Source: Ochrobactrum sp. CGA5 (GTDB lineage Bacteria > Pseudomonadota > Alphaproteobacteria > Rhizobiales > Rhizobiaceae). Taken from it: a stretch of 64,000 nucleotides of DNA. The stretch covers positions 1 through 64,000 of the forward strand of contig NZ_VCIG01000015.1 in NCBI RefSeq assembly GCF_006345815.1, in the 5' to 3' direction. The notes under the pieces were generated by a model. It was not told where the DNA came from. It saw only the letters and a program-made list of their open reading frames with translations, and did no database searches. The position numbers and the translations under genes were made by a program. This document shows positions 43,376-54,413 of the stretch, piece by piece (the first letter of the stretch is position 1; each line of letters opens with the position of its first letter).

Positions 43376-43774
43376 ATGCCACGTCCTATCGCAGACATTC
43401 TCGATTCCCCTGCCAGTCTCTTGCTTGCGCGGATCGTGCTCACCTTCGTTTTCTGGTCCAGCGGCCTGGCCAAGCTTTTCGATTTCGGCAGCAATGCTGC
43501 GGAAATGGAAAGCTTCGGCCTTTATCCGGGCTGGCTGTTCAACAGTGTAACCCTGCTTTTGCAACTCGGCGGATCGCTGATGATTATCTTCAATCGCGGA
43601 ACCTGGCTGGCTTGTGGCGCTCTTGCTGTCTTCACGATCCTCACCATTCCGGTCGCTCATCCCTTTTGGGCGAAAGAAGGAGAAGAAGCTTTCCGAGATA
43701 TGACGGCGGCACTGGAGCACATATCACTGATCGGCGGTCTGGTGATCGCCTCTATTCTCTCGCGCAAGGTCTGA
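43376..43774 (+). CDS. DoxX family membrane protein
   Basis: A 132-residue DoxX-type protein with four hydrophobic segments: LLLARIVLTFVFWSSGLAKL, VTLLLQLGGSLMIIFNRGTW, LACGALAVFTILTIPVAHPF and ISLIGGLVIASIL. The opening segment with SGLAKLFDFG is the family's usual start. DoxX proteins are linked to oxidative stress and thiosulfate or quinone redox chemistry, which fits control by SoxR through the upstream MFS promoter. ATG 43376 was chosen; a TTG at 43373 immediately precedes it. Confidence 0.8.
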   Translation: MPRPIADILDSPASLLLARIVLTFVFWSSGLAKLFDFGSNAAEMESFGLYPGWLFNSVTLLLQLGGSLMIIFNRGTWLACGALAVFTILTIPVAHPFWAKEGEEAFRDMTAALEHISLIGGLVIASILSRKV

Positions 43775-43845
43775 ACCACCAGACGCACAGATTGCCCTAC
43801 CAGTACCCTGCCCATCATCTGATCGATAGGCAGGGAGAGCCTCGC

Positions 43846-44249
43846 ATGGATGTGACGATCATAACGGGCGCATCGGACGGGATAGGTGCGGAAACTGCAC
43901 GGCAGATTGCCCCGCGCGGCCGCGCCAATGCTGCTCTCGTGCTTGTTCCGCGCAATGTTGAAAAGATGGAAAATCTGGCTGGTGAGTTGCGGCAACCGAT
44001 GTAAAAGTTCGTGCAGCCTACATCGATCTGATTGATAAAACTGTTTCTGTTTTCGGTCGCATCGACACGTTGATCGTGAATGCTGGCACGTCGATTCATG
44101 CCAGTTTTGCTGAAATAAAGCCGGATGATCTCAATTGGATTCGTGAATTGATGGAGTTAAATTACTGGGGCAGCGTTTGGCCTATCCATGCAGTGGTCCC
44201 TGTTATCCCCAAGGCTACCAGAATCGCGTACTGGTTTGCGCTTTGCTGA
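43846..44249 (+). pseudogene. Short-chain dehydrogenase remnant (deletion, frameshift, truncated)
   Basis: The frame from ATG 43846 encodes the SDR cofactor motif TIITGASDGIGAETARQIAP and stops at 44004. A second frame just before that stop carries on the family pattern: DVKVRAAYIDLIDKTVSVFG, then RIDTLIVNAGTSIHASFAEI with the NAG motif, to a stop at 44247. Sequence between the first two parts is lost, and the catalytic Ser and YxxxK region is missing altogether. The coding sequence has a ribosome site (AGGGAGAG), so it was once a gene. It now ends 50 bases before the cobalamin riboswitch. Confidence 0.8.
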
Positions 44250-44299
44250 CATCTATCCATTGACGAGGTTTTAACTTCGTCTACTATATATAGTGTTCT

Positions 44300-44480
44300 A
44301 GGTTCTTTCGATTCGACGGGTCGAAAGCTAAGACGGGAATTCGGTGCGTTTCGTCCATGATGGATGCGGCAATGCCGGAGCTGCCCCCGCAACTGTAAGC
44401 GGAGAGTTCTGTTCATCACGTCACTGGCTTTGGCTGGGAAGGCGGACAGAACGCTGATCCGTGAGCCAGGAGACCTGCCT
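44300..44480 (+). ncRNA. Cobalamin riboswitch of the nrdHIEF operon
   Basis: Conserved elements in order: a GGTTCTTTCGATTC stem region, AAAGCTAAGACGGGAATTCG then GTGCG, GGAGCTGCCCCCGCAACTGT then AAGCGG (the B12-box), and at the 3' end GAGCCAGGAGACCTGCC, which pairs back with the 5' part. It probably lowers expression of the class Ib ribonucleotide reductase when adenosylcobalamin is plentiful, because a B12-dependent enzyme can then replace it. Confidence 0.9.
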
Positions 44481-44856
44481 TGAACGATTACGTCCACGGG
44501 CGGGGTGTCCGGTTGGCGCGCAATCTTGTGTGGCAGACAGTTGCCTTGCAGATTGCTGCCCCGAACTTCCCGCTCTTAGCTTCGGGGTGAAGTCCATGTT
44601 CAGTCTATTCAGCTCCAGTTCCGGTCCTCCCTTCGAGGCGTAGTTTGTTACGGTCAGGCGGCCTAGTTGCTACTGGCCGATCCCATGTCTTGTGTCTTTC
44701 GACATGCATCTTGCATGCACGAACGGCTTCTTGCATCCCCATCGAGAGCGTTCCAGTTTGAACCGGACCGTTGGGAATTCTCTATGTCTTTGTTTTTAAC
44801 CATGTTTTCGCCTCTGCCCGGTTCCCTCTGTTGGGGCATGTTCTAGTGAGGAAAGA
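44481..44856 (+). promoter_or_regulatory. Leader between riboswitch and nrdH
   Basis: A 376-base untranslated stretch. CCCCGAA (44559-44565) and TTCGGGG (44581-44587) can pair. A two-part stem (GAGA/TCTC with TTCC/GGAA, 44744-44782) is followed by TATGTCTTTGTTTTT, a possible terminator. Whether the riboswitch acts through this stem cannot be told by eye. A frame of 60 codons at 44461 has no family features. Confidence 0.4.
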
Positions 44857-45078
44857 ATGAACGTCACAGTTTACAGCAAACCCGCCTGCGTCCAATGCAC
44901 GGCCACCACGCGCGCGCTTGATCGCCAGGGTATTGAATATGAAGTCATCGACATTTCTGCCGATGCAAACGCTTTCCATCTCGTTCAAGGCCTGGGCTAT
45001 CGCCAGGTGCCGGTAGTTGTGGCCGGTGAAACCCATTGGGCGGGATTCCGCCCTGATATGATCAGCGCTCTCGCCTGA
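44857..45078 (+). CDS. nrdH: Glutaredoxin-like protein NrdH
   Basis: A 73-residue redoxin that reduces the class Ib ribonucleotide reductase. The active-site motif CVQC lies at residues 11-14 in [20 protein letters not shown], and the C-terminal WAGFRPDM segment is typical of NrdH. AGGAAAG precedes the ATG. It is the first gene of nrdHIEF and the first translated unit after the cobalamin riboswitch. Confidence 0.9.
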   Translation: MNVTVYSKPACVQCTATTRALDRQGIEYEVIDISADANAFHLVQGLGYRQVPVVVAGETHWAGFRPDMISALA

Positions 45079-45091
45079 GGGTTTCGGTCGC

Positions 45092-45499
45092 ATGAGCCTG
45101 ATCGTCTATTTTTCCAGCCGGTCGGAGAATACGCACCGGTTTGTTGAGCGGCTTGAAATGCGGTCTAGCCGTATACCTATGGAGGGTTCACAAGGATTGC
45201 AGGTGAGCGAGCCATTCGTGCTTGTGACGCCGACTTATGGCGGCGGCGCGGCCAAAGGCGCAGTTCCCAAACCTGTGATCCGCTTTCTCAACAACGAGAG
45301 CAATCGCTCTTTCATCCGCGGCGTGATTGCCGCAGGAAACAGCAATTTCGGCGAAACTTTCTGCATCGCAGGCAATGTTATCTCCGCCAAATGTCAGGTT
45401 CCCTATCTCTATCGCTTCGAGCTTCTGGGAACCAATGAGGACATTGGCAATGTCAAAAACGGGATGGAACGATTTTGGACACGGCAGACACGATCTTGA
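45092..45499 (+). CDS. nrdI: Flavodoxin-like protein NrdI
   Basis: A 135-residue flavodoxin-like protein. Typical stretches are [20 protein letters not shown] at the start (FMN phosphate loop), [20 protein letters not shown] and [20 protein letters not shown]. NrdI supplies the oxidant needed to make the dimanganese-tyrosyl radical of NrdF. It starts 13 bases after nrdH and overlaps nrdE by 25 bases. Confidence 0.9.
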   Translation: MSLIVYFSSRSENTHRFVERLEMRSSRIPMEGSQGLQVSEPFVLVTPTYGGGAAKGAVPKPVIRFLNNESNRSFIRGVIAAGNSNFGETFCIAGNVISAKCQVPYLYRFELLGTNEDIGNVKNGMERFWTRQTRS

Positions 45500-47694
45500 T
45501 CCGAGAGCGCGAGGCACGGCCAGTGGCGCAGGATGTGCCTCAAGCGGCGATTTCCGACAGTAGCAAACCGTCGAAACCCTCGGACGGGCTTGATTATCAC
45601 GCGCTCAACGCGATGCTGAACCTTTATGATGACGAGGGAAAAATCCAGCTTGATCGCGACCGGCAGGCCGCACGCCAGTATTTCCTCCAGCATGTGAACC
45701 AGAACACAGTCTTTTTCCATAACTTGCGGGAAAAGCTCGATTATCTGGTGGCCGAAGGCTATTACGAACAGGAAGTACTGGACCAGTATTCCTTCAATTT
45801 CGTCCGCGATCTTTTCGACGAAGCCTATGCGAAGAAATTCCGTTTCCCGACCTTTCTCGGCGCATTCAAATATTACACCAGCTATACGCTGAAAACCTTT
45901 GACGGAAAGCGCTATTTGGAGCGCTATGAAGACCGTGTCTGCATGGTGGCGCTGGCGCTGGCGCGCGGCAACGAGCAGCTTGCACGTGATCTCGCCGATG
46001 AGATCATTTCAGGCCGCTACCAGCCAGCGACGCCTACATTCCTCAATGCGGGAAAGAAACAGCGCGGCGAACTCGTTTCGTGTTTTCTGCTGCGTGTAGA
46101 GGACAATATGGAGTCAATCGGCCGCGCAATTAATTCGGCTCTGCAATTGTCGAAGCGAGGCGGCGGGGTGGCGCTCAGCCTCACCAATATTCGCGAGGCG
46201 GGCGCCCCTATCAAGCGAATCCAGAACCAGTCCTCCGGCATCATTCCGGTGATGAAGCTTCTTGAAGATTCCTTTTCCTATGCCAATCAGCTCGGCGCGC
46301 GGCAAGGCGCTGGCGCTGTCTATTTGCACGCACACCACCCGGATATCATGCGTTTTCTGGATACGAAGCGCGAGAACGCCGACGAGAAAATCCGCATCAA
46401 GACCTTGTCGCTGGGTGTGGTCATTCCCGACATTACCTTCGAGCTCGCGAAGAACAACGAGGATATGTACCTATTCTCGCCCTATGATGTGGAACGTGTT
46501 TACGGCTTGCCGTTGACCGAAGTTTCGGTCAGCGAAAAATATAGGGAAATGGTCGATGATGCGCGCATTGCCAAGAAGAAGATCAATGCACGCGAGTTCT
46601 TTCAGGTGCTGGCGGAGATCCAGTTCGAGTCTGGCTATCCTTACATCATGTTTGAGGACACAGTGAACCGCGCCAATCCGATCGACGGGCGCATCACCAT
46701 GAGCAATCTCTGTTCCGAAATCCTCCAGGTAAGCGAGGCCAGCATTTTCGGCGAAGACCTTTCCTATCATTATCTCGGCAAGGACATTTCGTGCAATCTG
46801 GGTTCACTGAACATTGCGGCCGCAATGGATTCCCCCGATTTCGGCAAGACCATCGAGACGTCCATCCGTGCGCTGACCGCAGTTTCCGATATGAGCCATA
46901 TCGGTTCCGTGCCATCGGTGGCCCGAGGGAATGATGAGAGCCACGCCATCGGTCTCGGCCAGATGAATCTGCATGGCTATCTCGCGCGTGAGCGGATTTA
47001 CTACGGTTCCGACGAAGGCGTCGATTTTACGAATATATACTTCTATACAGTGACCTACCACGCGATCCGCGCGTCGAACCGGATTGCTGCGGAGAAGGGG
47101 AGGTCCTTCAAAGGTTTCGAAAAGTCCAAATACGCATCGGGCGAATATTTCAACAAATATACCGAGCAACTTTGGGAACCAGCTACGGAGAAGGTTCGCG
47201 AAATCTTCGAAAAGGCTGGCATAGCGATCCCGACGCAGGATGACTGGCGCGATCTGAAAAATGCAGTGATGAAGGGTGGGCTATATAACCAGAACCTTCA
47301 GGCCGTGCCGCCGACGGGTTCCATCTCCTATATCAATCATTCGACGTCGTCGATTCATCCGATCGTGTCGAAGGTTGAAATCCGCAAGGAGGGAAAAATT
47401 GGTCGCGTTTACTATCCGGCAGCTTTCATGACCAATGATAATCTCGATTACTACCAGGATGCCTATGAGATTGGGCCGGAGAAGATCATCGACACTTACG
47501 CAGCGGCGACGCGGCACGTCGATCAGGGACTGTCTCTGACGTTGTTCTTCCGCGATACCGCAACTACCCGCGACATCAACCGCGCGCAAATCTATGCGTG
47601 GAAGAAAGGCATCAAGACCATCTACTACATCCGCCTGCGCCAGATGGCGCTCTCCGGCACGGAAGTGCAAGGCTGCGTCTCATGCGCCCTCTGA
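45475..47694 (+). CDS. nrdE: Ribonucleotide reductase class Ib, large subunit
   Basis: A 739-residue alpha subunit. Landmarks are [20 protein letters not shown] (about residue 38), [20 protein letters not shown] with the active-site Cys, TSNLCSEI-type [16 protein letters not shown] (about residue 405), and the C-terminal redox pair CVSCAL that is reduced by NrdH. The start is a TTG overlapping nrdI. The N-terminal 35 residues are longer than in Salmonella NrdE, so a GTG at 45523 is an alternative start. It reduces all four ribonucleoside diphosphates. Confidence 0.9.
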   Translation: MDTADTILIREREARPVAQDVPQAAISDSSKPSKPSDGLDYHALNAMLNLYDDEGKIQLDRDRQAARQYFLQHVNQNTVFFHNLREKLDYLVAEGYYEQEVLDQYSFNFVRDLFDEAYAKKFRFPTFLGAFKYYTSYTLKTFDGKRYLERYEDRVCMVALALARGNEQLARDLADEIISGRYQPATPTFLNAGKKQRGELVSCFLLRVEDNMESIGRAINSALQLSKRGGGVALSLTNIREAGAPIKRIQNQSSGIIPVMKLLEDSFSYANQLGARQGAGAVYLHAHHPDIMRFLDTKRENADEKIRIKTLSLGVVIPDITFELAKNNEDMYLFSPYDVERVYGLPLTEVSVSEKYREMVDDARIAKKKINAREFFQVLAEIQFESGYPYIMFEDTVNRANPIDGRITMSNLCSEILQVSEASIFGEDLSYHYLGKDISCNLGSLNIAAAMDSPDFGKTIETSIRALTAVSDMSHIGSVPSVARGNDESHAIGLGQMNLHGYLARERIYYGSDEGVDFTNIYFYTVTYHAIRASNRIAAEKGRSFKGFEKSKYASGEYFNKYTEQLWEPATEKVREIFEKAGIAIPTQDDWRDLKNAVMKGGLYNQNLQAVPPTGSISYINHSTSSIHPIVSKVEIRKEGKIGRVYYPAAFMTNDNLDYYQDAYEIGPEKIIDTYAAATRHVDQGLSLTLFFRDTATTRDINRAQIYAWKKGIKTIYYIRLRQMALSGTEVQGCVSCAL

Positions 47695-47707
47695 TCACAG
47701 GTGATGA

Positions 47708-48697
<990 letters not shown>

Positions 48698-48785
48698 TCG
48701 CATCTCGGCGCCGGTCGACACCAGCGCCGATGCTTTCTGTGATGGACATGGCGTTGACCTTGCGGTCTTGTTTTGCGACACATGA

Positions 48786-49949
48786 ATGATGCAGACCGCC
48801 ATTACAATTGATCAGGACTATCTCGTAACACGGCTCAAAGCGCTTCTCGCCATACCCAGCCCAACCGGGTTTACCGATGAGGCCGTGCGTTATGTCGCGC
48901 GAGAGCTCGAACATCTGGGGCTCGAAGTTATGCTGACGCGCCGGGGCGCTATTCGTGCGCGCCGGGCGGGCCTGACGGAGAGGCCGGCGCGCGGGATCGT
49001 ATCGCATGTCGATACACTCGGCGCACAGGTGAAATATCTGAAGGAAAACGGACGACTGGAACTGGTTTCCATCGGTAACTGGTCAGCGCGTTTCGCCGAA
49101 GGTGCCCGCGTTTCCATCTTTTCGTCCAAAGGAATTTATCGCGGTTCGATCCTGCCGCTGAAAGCTTCCGGCCATACATTCAATAACGAAGTCGATACGC
49201 TGCCGGTCGGCTGGCCTTATGTCGAACTCCGCGTCGATGCGCTTGCCCGAAATCGCGATGATCTGCTGCAGCTCGGTATCGATGTTGGTGACATCGTTGC
49301 CGTCGATCCCGCGCCCGAATTCATCGATAATGGCTTCATCGTGTCGCGCCATCTTGATGACAAGGCAGGGGTCGCCATCATGCTAGCGGCCCTGGAAGCG
49401 ATGCAGAGAGCGAATGTGGAAACGCCGGTCGATAGCTATTGGCTGTTCACCATTGGCGAGGAGGTGGGTGTCGGGGCTTCTGCGGTCGTCGTGCCGGATA
49501 TTGCCTCCCTGGTGGCTATCGATAATGGCACCACCGCACCGGGCCAGAATTCATCGGAGTTTGGCGTCACGCTTGCCATGGCGGATCAGACTGGGCCGTT
49601 CGATTACCATTTGACGAAGAAACTTTACGAGCTTTGCGGAGAGCATGACATTCAGGTCCAGAAGGACGTGTTCCGTTATTACCGTTCCGATGCTGCGTCT
49701 GCGGTTGAGGCGGGGCATGATGTGCGCACGGCTTTGCTGACCTTCGGTGTCGATGCCTCGCATGGTTATGAGCGCATTCATCTCAGCGCGCTCACTTCCA
49801 TTGCAAAACTTGCAGTTCATTATGCAATGAGCGAAGTCGAGATTAAGCGTGATGCCGAGGAAACCGCCAAGGGCCTCAAAGGTTTCACGCATCAGAAATC
49901 GGCCAAGGCAGAGCAGGATTTGAAACCCGAGGATACGCCTGCCGAATAG
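48786..49949 (+). CDS. M42 family metallopeptidase of the NAGGN osmoprotectant system
   Basis: A 387-residue zinc peptidase. Metal-binding parts are SHVDTLGAQVKYLKENGRLE (His and Asp near residue 73), SRHLDDKAGVAIMLAALEAM, the catalytic FTIGEEVGVGASAVVVPDIA and VAIDNGTTAPGQNSSEFG. This particular M42 subfamily is known to occur with the N-acetylglutaminylglutamine amide genes, the rest of which lie 6-10 kb downstream. It may hydrolyse the osmoprotectant or its precursor when stress ends. ATG 48786 is preceded by a short gap after nrdF and the gene is followed by a clear terminator. Confidence 0.75.
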   Translation: MMQTAITIDQDYLVTRLKALLAIPSPTGFTDEAVRYVARELEHLGLEVMLTRRGAIRARRAGLTERPARGIVSHVDTLGAQVKYLKENGRLELVSIGNWSARFAEGARVSIFSSKGIYRGSILPLKASGHTFNNEVDTLPVGWPYVELRVDALARNRDDLLQLGIDVGDIVAVDPAPEFIDNGFIVSRHLDDKAGVAIMLAALEAMQRANVETPVDSYWLFTIGEEVGVGASAVVVPDIASLVAIDNGTTAPGQNSSEFGVTLAMADQTGPFDYHLTKKLYELCGEHDIQVQKDVFRYYRSDAASAVEAGHDVRTALLTFGVDASHGYERIHLSALTSIAKLAVHYAMSEVEIKRDAEETAKGLKGFTHQKSAKAEQDLKPEDTPAE

Positions 49950-49972
49950 GCTCTGAACTTTCTGAAATCGTG

Positions 49973-49996
49973 AGCGGGCTCAGGCCCGCTTATTTT
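49973..49996 (+). terminator. Intrinsic terminator after the M42 peptidase gene
   Basis: AGCGGGC (49973-49979) pairs with GCCCGCT (49984-49990), loop TCAG, followed by TATTTTGT. It separates the peptidase gene from the peptide importer operon. Confidence 0.75.
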
Positions 49997-50025
49997 GTCT
50001 CGCAAAAATTAATTATGATAATTAG

Positions 50026-50053
50026 TTGATGATTGTTGATTTATGCATATAAA
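50026..50053 (+). promoter_or_regulatory. Promoter candidate of the peptide importer operon
   Basis: TTGATG (50026-50031), 16 bases, TATAAA (50048-50053), in a markedly AT-rich stretch between 50007 and 50056. The start codon is 39 bases downstream. Confidence 0.4.
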
Positions 50054-50091
50054 TTAGAGTCTGACGGATTTGACAAACGAAGGGGAACCCC

Positions 50092-51654
50092 ATGAGAAGG
50101 TTATTCCGTGCCGTCCTGACTGCTATGGCGCTTTCGGTCGCTGGGGCGGGCACAGTCGCACTGGCGCAAACGCCGCCTAATGTGCTGATTGTCGGACAGA
50201 TTGCGGAGCCGCAATCGCTCGATCCGCATACAGTCACGGCCACCAACGACTTCCGCATCCTCGTCAATATTTATGACGGCCTTGTGCGCTACAAGGACGG
50301 AACGCTGGAAGTAGAACCGGCACTGGCGGAAAGCTGGACGATTTCGGACGACGGCAAGTCCTATACGTTCAGGCTGCGTCAGGGCGTAAAGTTTCATGAT
50401 GGTTCGGAGTTCAATGCCGAAGCGGTCAAGTTCAATTTTGACAGAATGCTGAAGGAAGACCATCCATTCTATAATACTGGGCCATTTCCGCTTTCGTTCA
50501 ATTTCTCGTCCATCGATGCAGTCAATGTGCTCGATGAACACACTGTCGAATTCAAGCTGAAGGAGCCGTTTGCTCCATTTCTTTCCAATCTGGCCTATCC
50601 GACCGGCCTGATCGTGTCGCCGGAAGAGGTCAAGAAGTACGGTAAGGAATTTGGCCGTCATCCATCTGGAACCGGTCCGTTCAAGTTCGCGGAATGGCAA
50701 TCCGGCCAGCGAGTGGTGGTCGAGCGTAATCCCGACTATTGGGACACAGCGCCAGCACTGGAAGCAGTTGTGTTCCGCCCGATCACGGATGCCAATACCC
50801 GCGTCGCGGAGATGATGGCAGGCGGACTGGATGTCATGGTCGAAGTGCCGCCGGATAATCTTGCCACCTTCAAGCAGGACGCGAATTTCGCGGTTGCCGA
50901 ACAGGCGGGTCCCCATGTCTGGTTCACCATCCTGAACGTGAAAAGCGGTCCATTCGCGGATAAGAAAGTGCGTCAGGCGGCGAATTATGCGGTTAACAAG
51001 CAAGGCCTCGTAGATAATGTGTTGCAGGGTTCTGCAACTGCTGCTGCGGGGCCGATCCCACCCGCCTTCAACTGGGTCGAGAACAAAACCGAACCCTATC
51101 CTTATGATCCGGAAAAGGCCAAGGCCCTCCTTGCCGAAGCTGGTGCAAGCAATCCTGAAATCACGTTCTATGTGACCGAAGGCGGTTCGGGCATGCTTGA
51201 TCCAATCACGATGGGCGCCGCAATCCAGGCCGATCTTCAGGCTGTGGGCTTCAAGGTCAAGATAGAAACCTATGAGTGGAACACGTTCCTTGGCAGGGTG
51301 AATCCGGGGCTGGAGGGCAAGGCCGATATGGCCGAGATGGCATGGATGACCAATGATCCGGACACGGTGCCTTATCTGACGCTGCGCAGTGATGCATTGC
51401 CGGACAAGGGCGGCTTCAATTCCGGTTACTATTCCAACCCTAAAGTGGATGAACTTTTGGAAAAGGCACGGTCAACGACCGATCAGGCTGAACGTGGCAA
51501 GCTTTACGGTGAAGTGCAGAGTATCGTTCACGACGATGCGCCATGGCTTTTCGTAGCGAACTGGAAACAGAACGCTGTTACGACCGCCGCCGTCAAAGGT
51601 TTCAAGCTGCAGCCGTCCTTCCTGCTGCATTTGAAAGACGTCACGAAGGAATAA
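50092..51654 (+). CDS. Peptide ABC importer, substrate-binding protein (family 5)
   Basis: A 520-residue periplasmic binding protein of the DppA/OppA class. The signal peptide is residues 1-25 (LTAMALSVAGAGTVALA-Q). Family marks are GQIAEPQSLDPHTVTATNDF, ILVNIYDGLVRYKDGTLEVE then PALAESWTISDDGKSYTFRL, and GTGPFKFAEWQSGQRVVVER. AAGGGG precedes the ATG. It delivers peptides or other oligomers to the two permease genes that follow. Its position between NAGGN genes suggests that it could bind this modified dipeptide, which is an inference. Confidence 0.85.
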   Translation: MRRLFRAVLTAMALSVAGAGTVALAQTPPNVLIVGQIAEPQSLDPHTVTATNDFRILVNIYDGLVRYKDGTLEVEPALAESWTISDDGKSYTFRLRQGVKFHDGSEFNAEAVKFNFDRMLKEDHPFYNTGPFPLSFNFSSIDAVNVLDEHTVEFKLKEPFAPFLSNLAYPTGLIVSPEEVKKYGKEFGRHPSGTGPFKFAEWQSGQRVVVERNPDYWDTAPALEAVVFRPITDANTRVAEMMAGGLDVMVEVPPDNLATFKQDANFAVAEQAGPHVWFTILNVKSGPFADKKVRQAANYAVNKQGLVDNVLQGSATAAAGPIPPAFNWVENKTEPYPYDPEKAKALLAEAGASNPEITFYVTEGGSGMLDPITMGAAIQADLQAVGFKVKIETYEWNTFLGRVNPGLEGKADMAEMAWMTNDPDTVPYLTLRSDALPDKGGFNSGYYSNPKVDELLEKARSTTDQAERGKLYGEVQSIVHDDAPWLFVANWKQNAVTTAAVKGFKLQPSFLLHLKDVTKE

Positions 51655-51669
51655 GCGAGGAGGGCGTTC

Positions 51670-52617
51670 ATGCCAGCCTATATCCTCAAGCGACTTGTCG
51701 CCGTTATCCCCGTATTGTTCGGACTCTCGATCATCGTTTTTCTGGTGATGGCGATGATCCCGGGCGATACGGCAACCGCGTTGCTTGGATCATATGCAAC
51801 GCCGGAAAATGTTGAGCGGATCAACCGCGACCTTGGCCTCGACAAGCCGCTGATGCAACAATACTTCATCTGGATAGGTAATCTCCTACATGGCGACCTA
51901 GGCCGCTCCTTCGTACTCAATCGCCCGGTGCTGGATGAGGTTCTTGAACGTTTTCAGGCCACACTCGTTCTCGCGGGTGTAGCGCTGGTACTTTGTTCAG
52001 TTTTCGGTCTGCTTGCAGGCATCGTCTCGGCGGTGCGCCAGTTCGGATGGGCAGACAGGATGATTACTCTCGTGGTGCTGGCGGGAATTTCCATCCCGTC
52101 ATTCTGGCTGGGTTTGCTTCTGATTTATCTTTTCGCGGTCCATTGGCGCATTCTGCCTGCCTCCGGCATGTATGCTGTCTATGGTGGTGGCGACCTGAAG
52201 GATCTGCTCTGGCATCTGGTCCTTCCCGCCACGACGCTGGCCGTGGTGGCGGCAGGCGTGATCGCCCGTCTGACCCGCAGCGCAATGCTGGAAGTGCTTC
52301 GCCAGGATTATATCCGAACAGCCCGGGCCAAAGGTCTCAACGAACGTCGGGTGATATACGGCCATGCGTTTCGAGCAGCACTGGTGAGTGTCATTCCCGT
52401 TATCGGCATTCAGGCAGGTTTTGTTCTGGGAGGCGCCGTCTACATAGAGACGGTGTTCCAGTGGCCGGGTATCGGCGCCATGCTGGTGAAGGCCATTTCC
52501 ACCCGCGATATTCTGCTTGTGCAAGGTGGCGTGCTTGTGGTCGCCGCGAGTTATGTCCTATTCAATCTGCTGGCTGACGTTATCCAGACCATGCTCGACC
52601 CGAGGATACGCTCATGA
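51670..52617 (+). CDS. Peptide ABC importer permease 1 (DppB type)
   Basis: A 315-residue permease. The N-terminal segment is LKRLVAVIPVLFGLSIIVFL and five more follow. The DppB-like loops are PGDTATALLGSYATPENVER, LGLDKPLMQQYFIWIGNLLH and the EAA-type LRQDYIRTARAKGLNERRVI then YGHAFRAALVSVIPVIG. It forms one half of the channel. It is 15 bases after the binding-protein gene and overlaps the next gene by four bases. Confidence 0.85.
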   Translation: MPAYILKRLVAVIPVLFGLSIIVFLVMAMIPGDTATALLGSYATPENVERINRDLGLDKPLMQQYFIWIGNLLHGDLGRSFVLNRPVLDEVLERFQATLVLAGVALVLCSVFGLLAGIVSAVRQFGWADRMITLVVLAGISIPSFWLGLLLIYLFAVHWRILPASGMYAVYGGGDLKDLLWHLVLPATTLAVVAAGVIARLTRSAMLEVLRQDYIRTARAKGLNERRVIYGHAFRAALVSVIPVIGIQAGFVLGGAVYIETVFQWPGIGAMLVKAISTRDILLVQGGVLVVAASYVLFNLLADVIQTMLDPRIRS

Positions 52618-54413
52618 GTGCGCTTCCAGAAATTTCTGCCGCGCCAGCGGCCGCTCGCATGTCCTCCTGGCGTCTCCTGATGAGCAATCGGCTGGCGGCT
52701 TTCGGCTTTTATCTGCTGATAGCGATCTGCCTTGTCATTCTAATGGCGCCGATACTTCCTCTTCCTGACCCCGATGTCACTTCTCCCTCGATGAGATTGA
52801 AACCCGTGTTCAGTGAGGGGCATCTTCTGGGAACGGACCAACTGGGTCGGGATATAGTAAGTCGCGTCATATGGGGGACACGGGTCTCAGTCGCAGTTGG
52901 CTTTGCAGCGACGCTGATCGCAGCAATCGTCGGTTCTGCTATCGGTCTTGTGGCTGGCTACGCGGGCGGACGAACCGATAATCTCATGATGCGTGGCATC
53001 GATATGCTGATGGCGTTTCCGTACATTCTGCTGGCACTGGCTATTGTGGCGGTGCTTGGGCCGGGCCTGATGAATGCGCTTTATGCGATTGCCGTGGTCA
53101 ATGTTCCATTCTTCGCCCGCAACGTTCGCGGAGTTACGCTGGGTCTCGCACATCGTGAATTTATCGACGCTGCCCGTCTCTCAGGGAAAAGCCCGATTTC
53201 AATCCTGTTGAGTGAAGTGCTGCCCAATGTGCTGCCGGTCATCGTCATTACCATGTCGACGACGGCAGGCTGGATGATCCTTGAAACGGCGGGCTTGAGC
53301 TTTCTCGGTCTGGGTGCACAGCCTCCGCAGGCCGATCTTGGCTCCATGCTCGGTGAGGGCCGCGCGCAACTCTTTAACGCTCCGCATGTCTCCATCGTGC
53401 CGGGCTTGATGATCTTCCTGCTGGTCATCAGTCTCAACGTGTTGGGAGACGGAGTCCGCGATGTTCTCGATCCCAGGTTGCGGTCAGGTGCACTGACTCG
53501 GCCTGGGGCGGTGACCGACATTGCCAAGGATCGTTCATCGCCCATAATCGAGGATAGCGGGAACGCTCTTTCGATTGCAGGTTTGGAAACGGTTTTTGTC
53601 AATGGCGGGCATTTTACTCCCGCTGTCCGAAATGTTTCGCTGGAACTGCAACGCGGCGAATGTCTGGGCCTCATTGGCGAAAGTGGATCGGGCAAGAGCG
53701 TGACTGCATTGTCGGTGATGAGGCTGGTGTCGTCCCCGCCTGGGCTTATCCGCAACGGTGCTATCTATCTGGGGGATCGCGACGTTCTTTCAATGTCCGA
53801 AACCGAGTTGACAGCTGCAAGAGGCGCGAGAGTTGCCTATGTGTTTCAAGACCCATTGACGACCTTGCATCCGATGTATCCGGTCGGACGGCAGGTCGAA
53901 GAAGCAATTGCAGCGCATCGGCGGATTGGGGTCGGGGAGCGGCGGGAACGGGCGATTGCGCTTCTTGACAAGGTTGGCATTCCAGATGCAGCCGAGCGGG
54001 CCAATCATTATCCGCACCAGCTATCAGGCGGCCAGCGCCAGCGTGTCGGCATTGCAATGGCTTTGGCTAACGATCCCGATATCATCATTGCTGATGAGCC
54101 GACTACGGCGCTCGATGTTACGGTACAAGCGCGGATTCTTGAACTGCTGCGCGACCTCCAGCACGAGCGTGGCACGGCTCTGCTGTTTATCACCCATGAT
54201 TTTGGGGTGGTTTCGGAAGTTTGCGACCGCGTGGCGGTCATGAAAGACGGCGAGATTATCGAGACGGGCGTAACGTCTGACGTTCTTTCCAATCCGCAGC
54301 ACAGTTATACGAAGCGCTTGATAGCCTGTGTTCCAGAGCTGGGAAAGGGCGCTGGTTTCTTGAAGCGAGTGGCGGGTCTCTTCGAACGTGAACACGAAAA
54401 GGCGGCAGGATGA
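52614..54413 (+). CDS. Peptide ABC importer permease 2 fused to ATPase 1 (DppC-DppD fusion)
   Basis: A 599-residue fusion. Residues 1-290 form a DppC-type permease with six segments and the EAA loop [20 protein letters not shown] then [20 protein letters not shown]. After a linker (about 290-325) residues 326-590 form a DppD-type ATPase: Walker [16 protein letters not shown], the signature [20 protein letters not shown] and Walker [12 protein letters not shown]. In most peptide importers these are separate genes. The reading frame is open throughout the junction, so it is not a sequencing artefact at the stop. It overlaps its neighbours by four bases on both sides. Confidence 0.85.
   Translation: MSALPEISAAPAAARMSSWRLLMSNRLAAFGFYLLIAICLVILMAPILPLPDPDVTSPSMRLKPVFSEGHLLGTDQLGRDIVSRVIWGTRVSVAVGFAATLIAAIVGSAIGLVAGYAGGRTDNLMMRGIDMLMAFPYILLALAIVAVLGPGLMNALYAIAVVNVPFFARNVRGVTLGLAHREFIDAARLSGKSPISILLSEVLPNVLPVIVITMSTTAGWMILETAGLSFLGLGAQPPQADLGSMLGEGRAQLFNAPHVSIVPGLMIFLLVISLNVLGDGVRDVLDPRLRSGALTRPGAVTDIAKDRSSPIIEDSGNALSIAGLETVFVNGGHFTPAVRNVSLELQRGECLGLIGESGSGKSVTALSVMRLVSSPPGLIRNGAIYLGDRDVLSMSETELTAARGARVAYVFQDPLTTLHPMYPVGRQVEEAIAAHRRIGVGERRERAIALLDKVGIPDAAERANHYPHQLSGGQRQRVGIAMALANDPDIIIADEPTTALDVTVQARILELLRDLQHERGTALLFITHDFGVVSEVCDRVAVMKDGEIIETGVTSDVLSNPQHSYTKRLIACVPELGKGAGFLKRVAGLFEREHEKAAG

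Noticed and set aside
44461-44643. 60-codon frame starting within the riboswitch
   Set aside because: It begins inside the conserved 3' part of the riboswitch, has no family features and only weak initiation signals.
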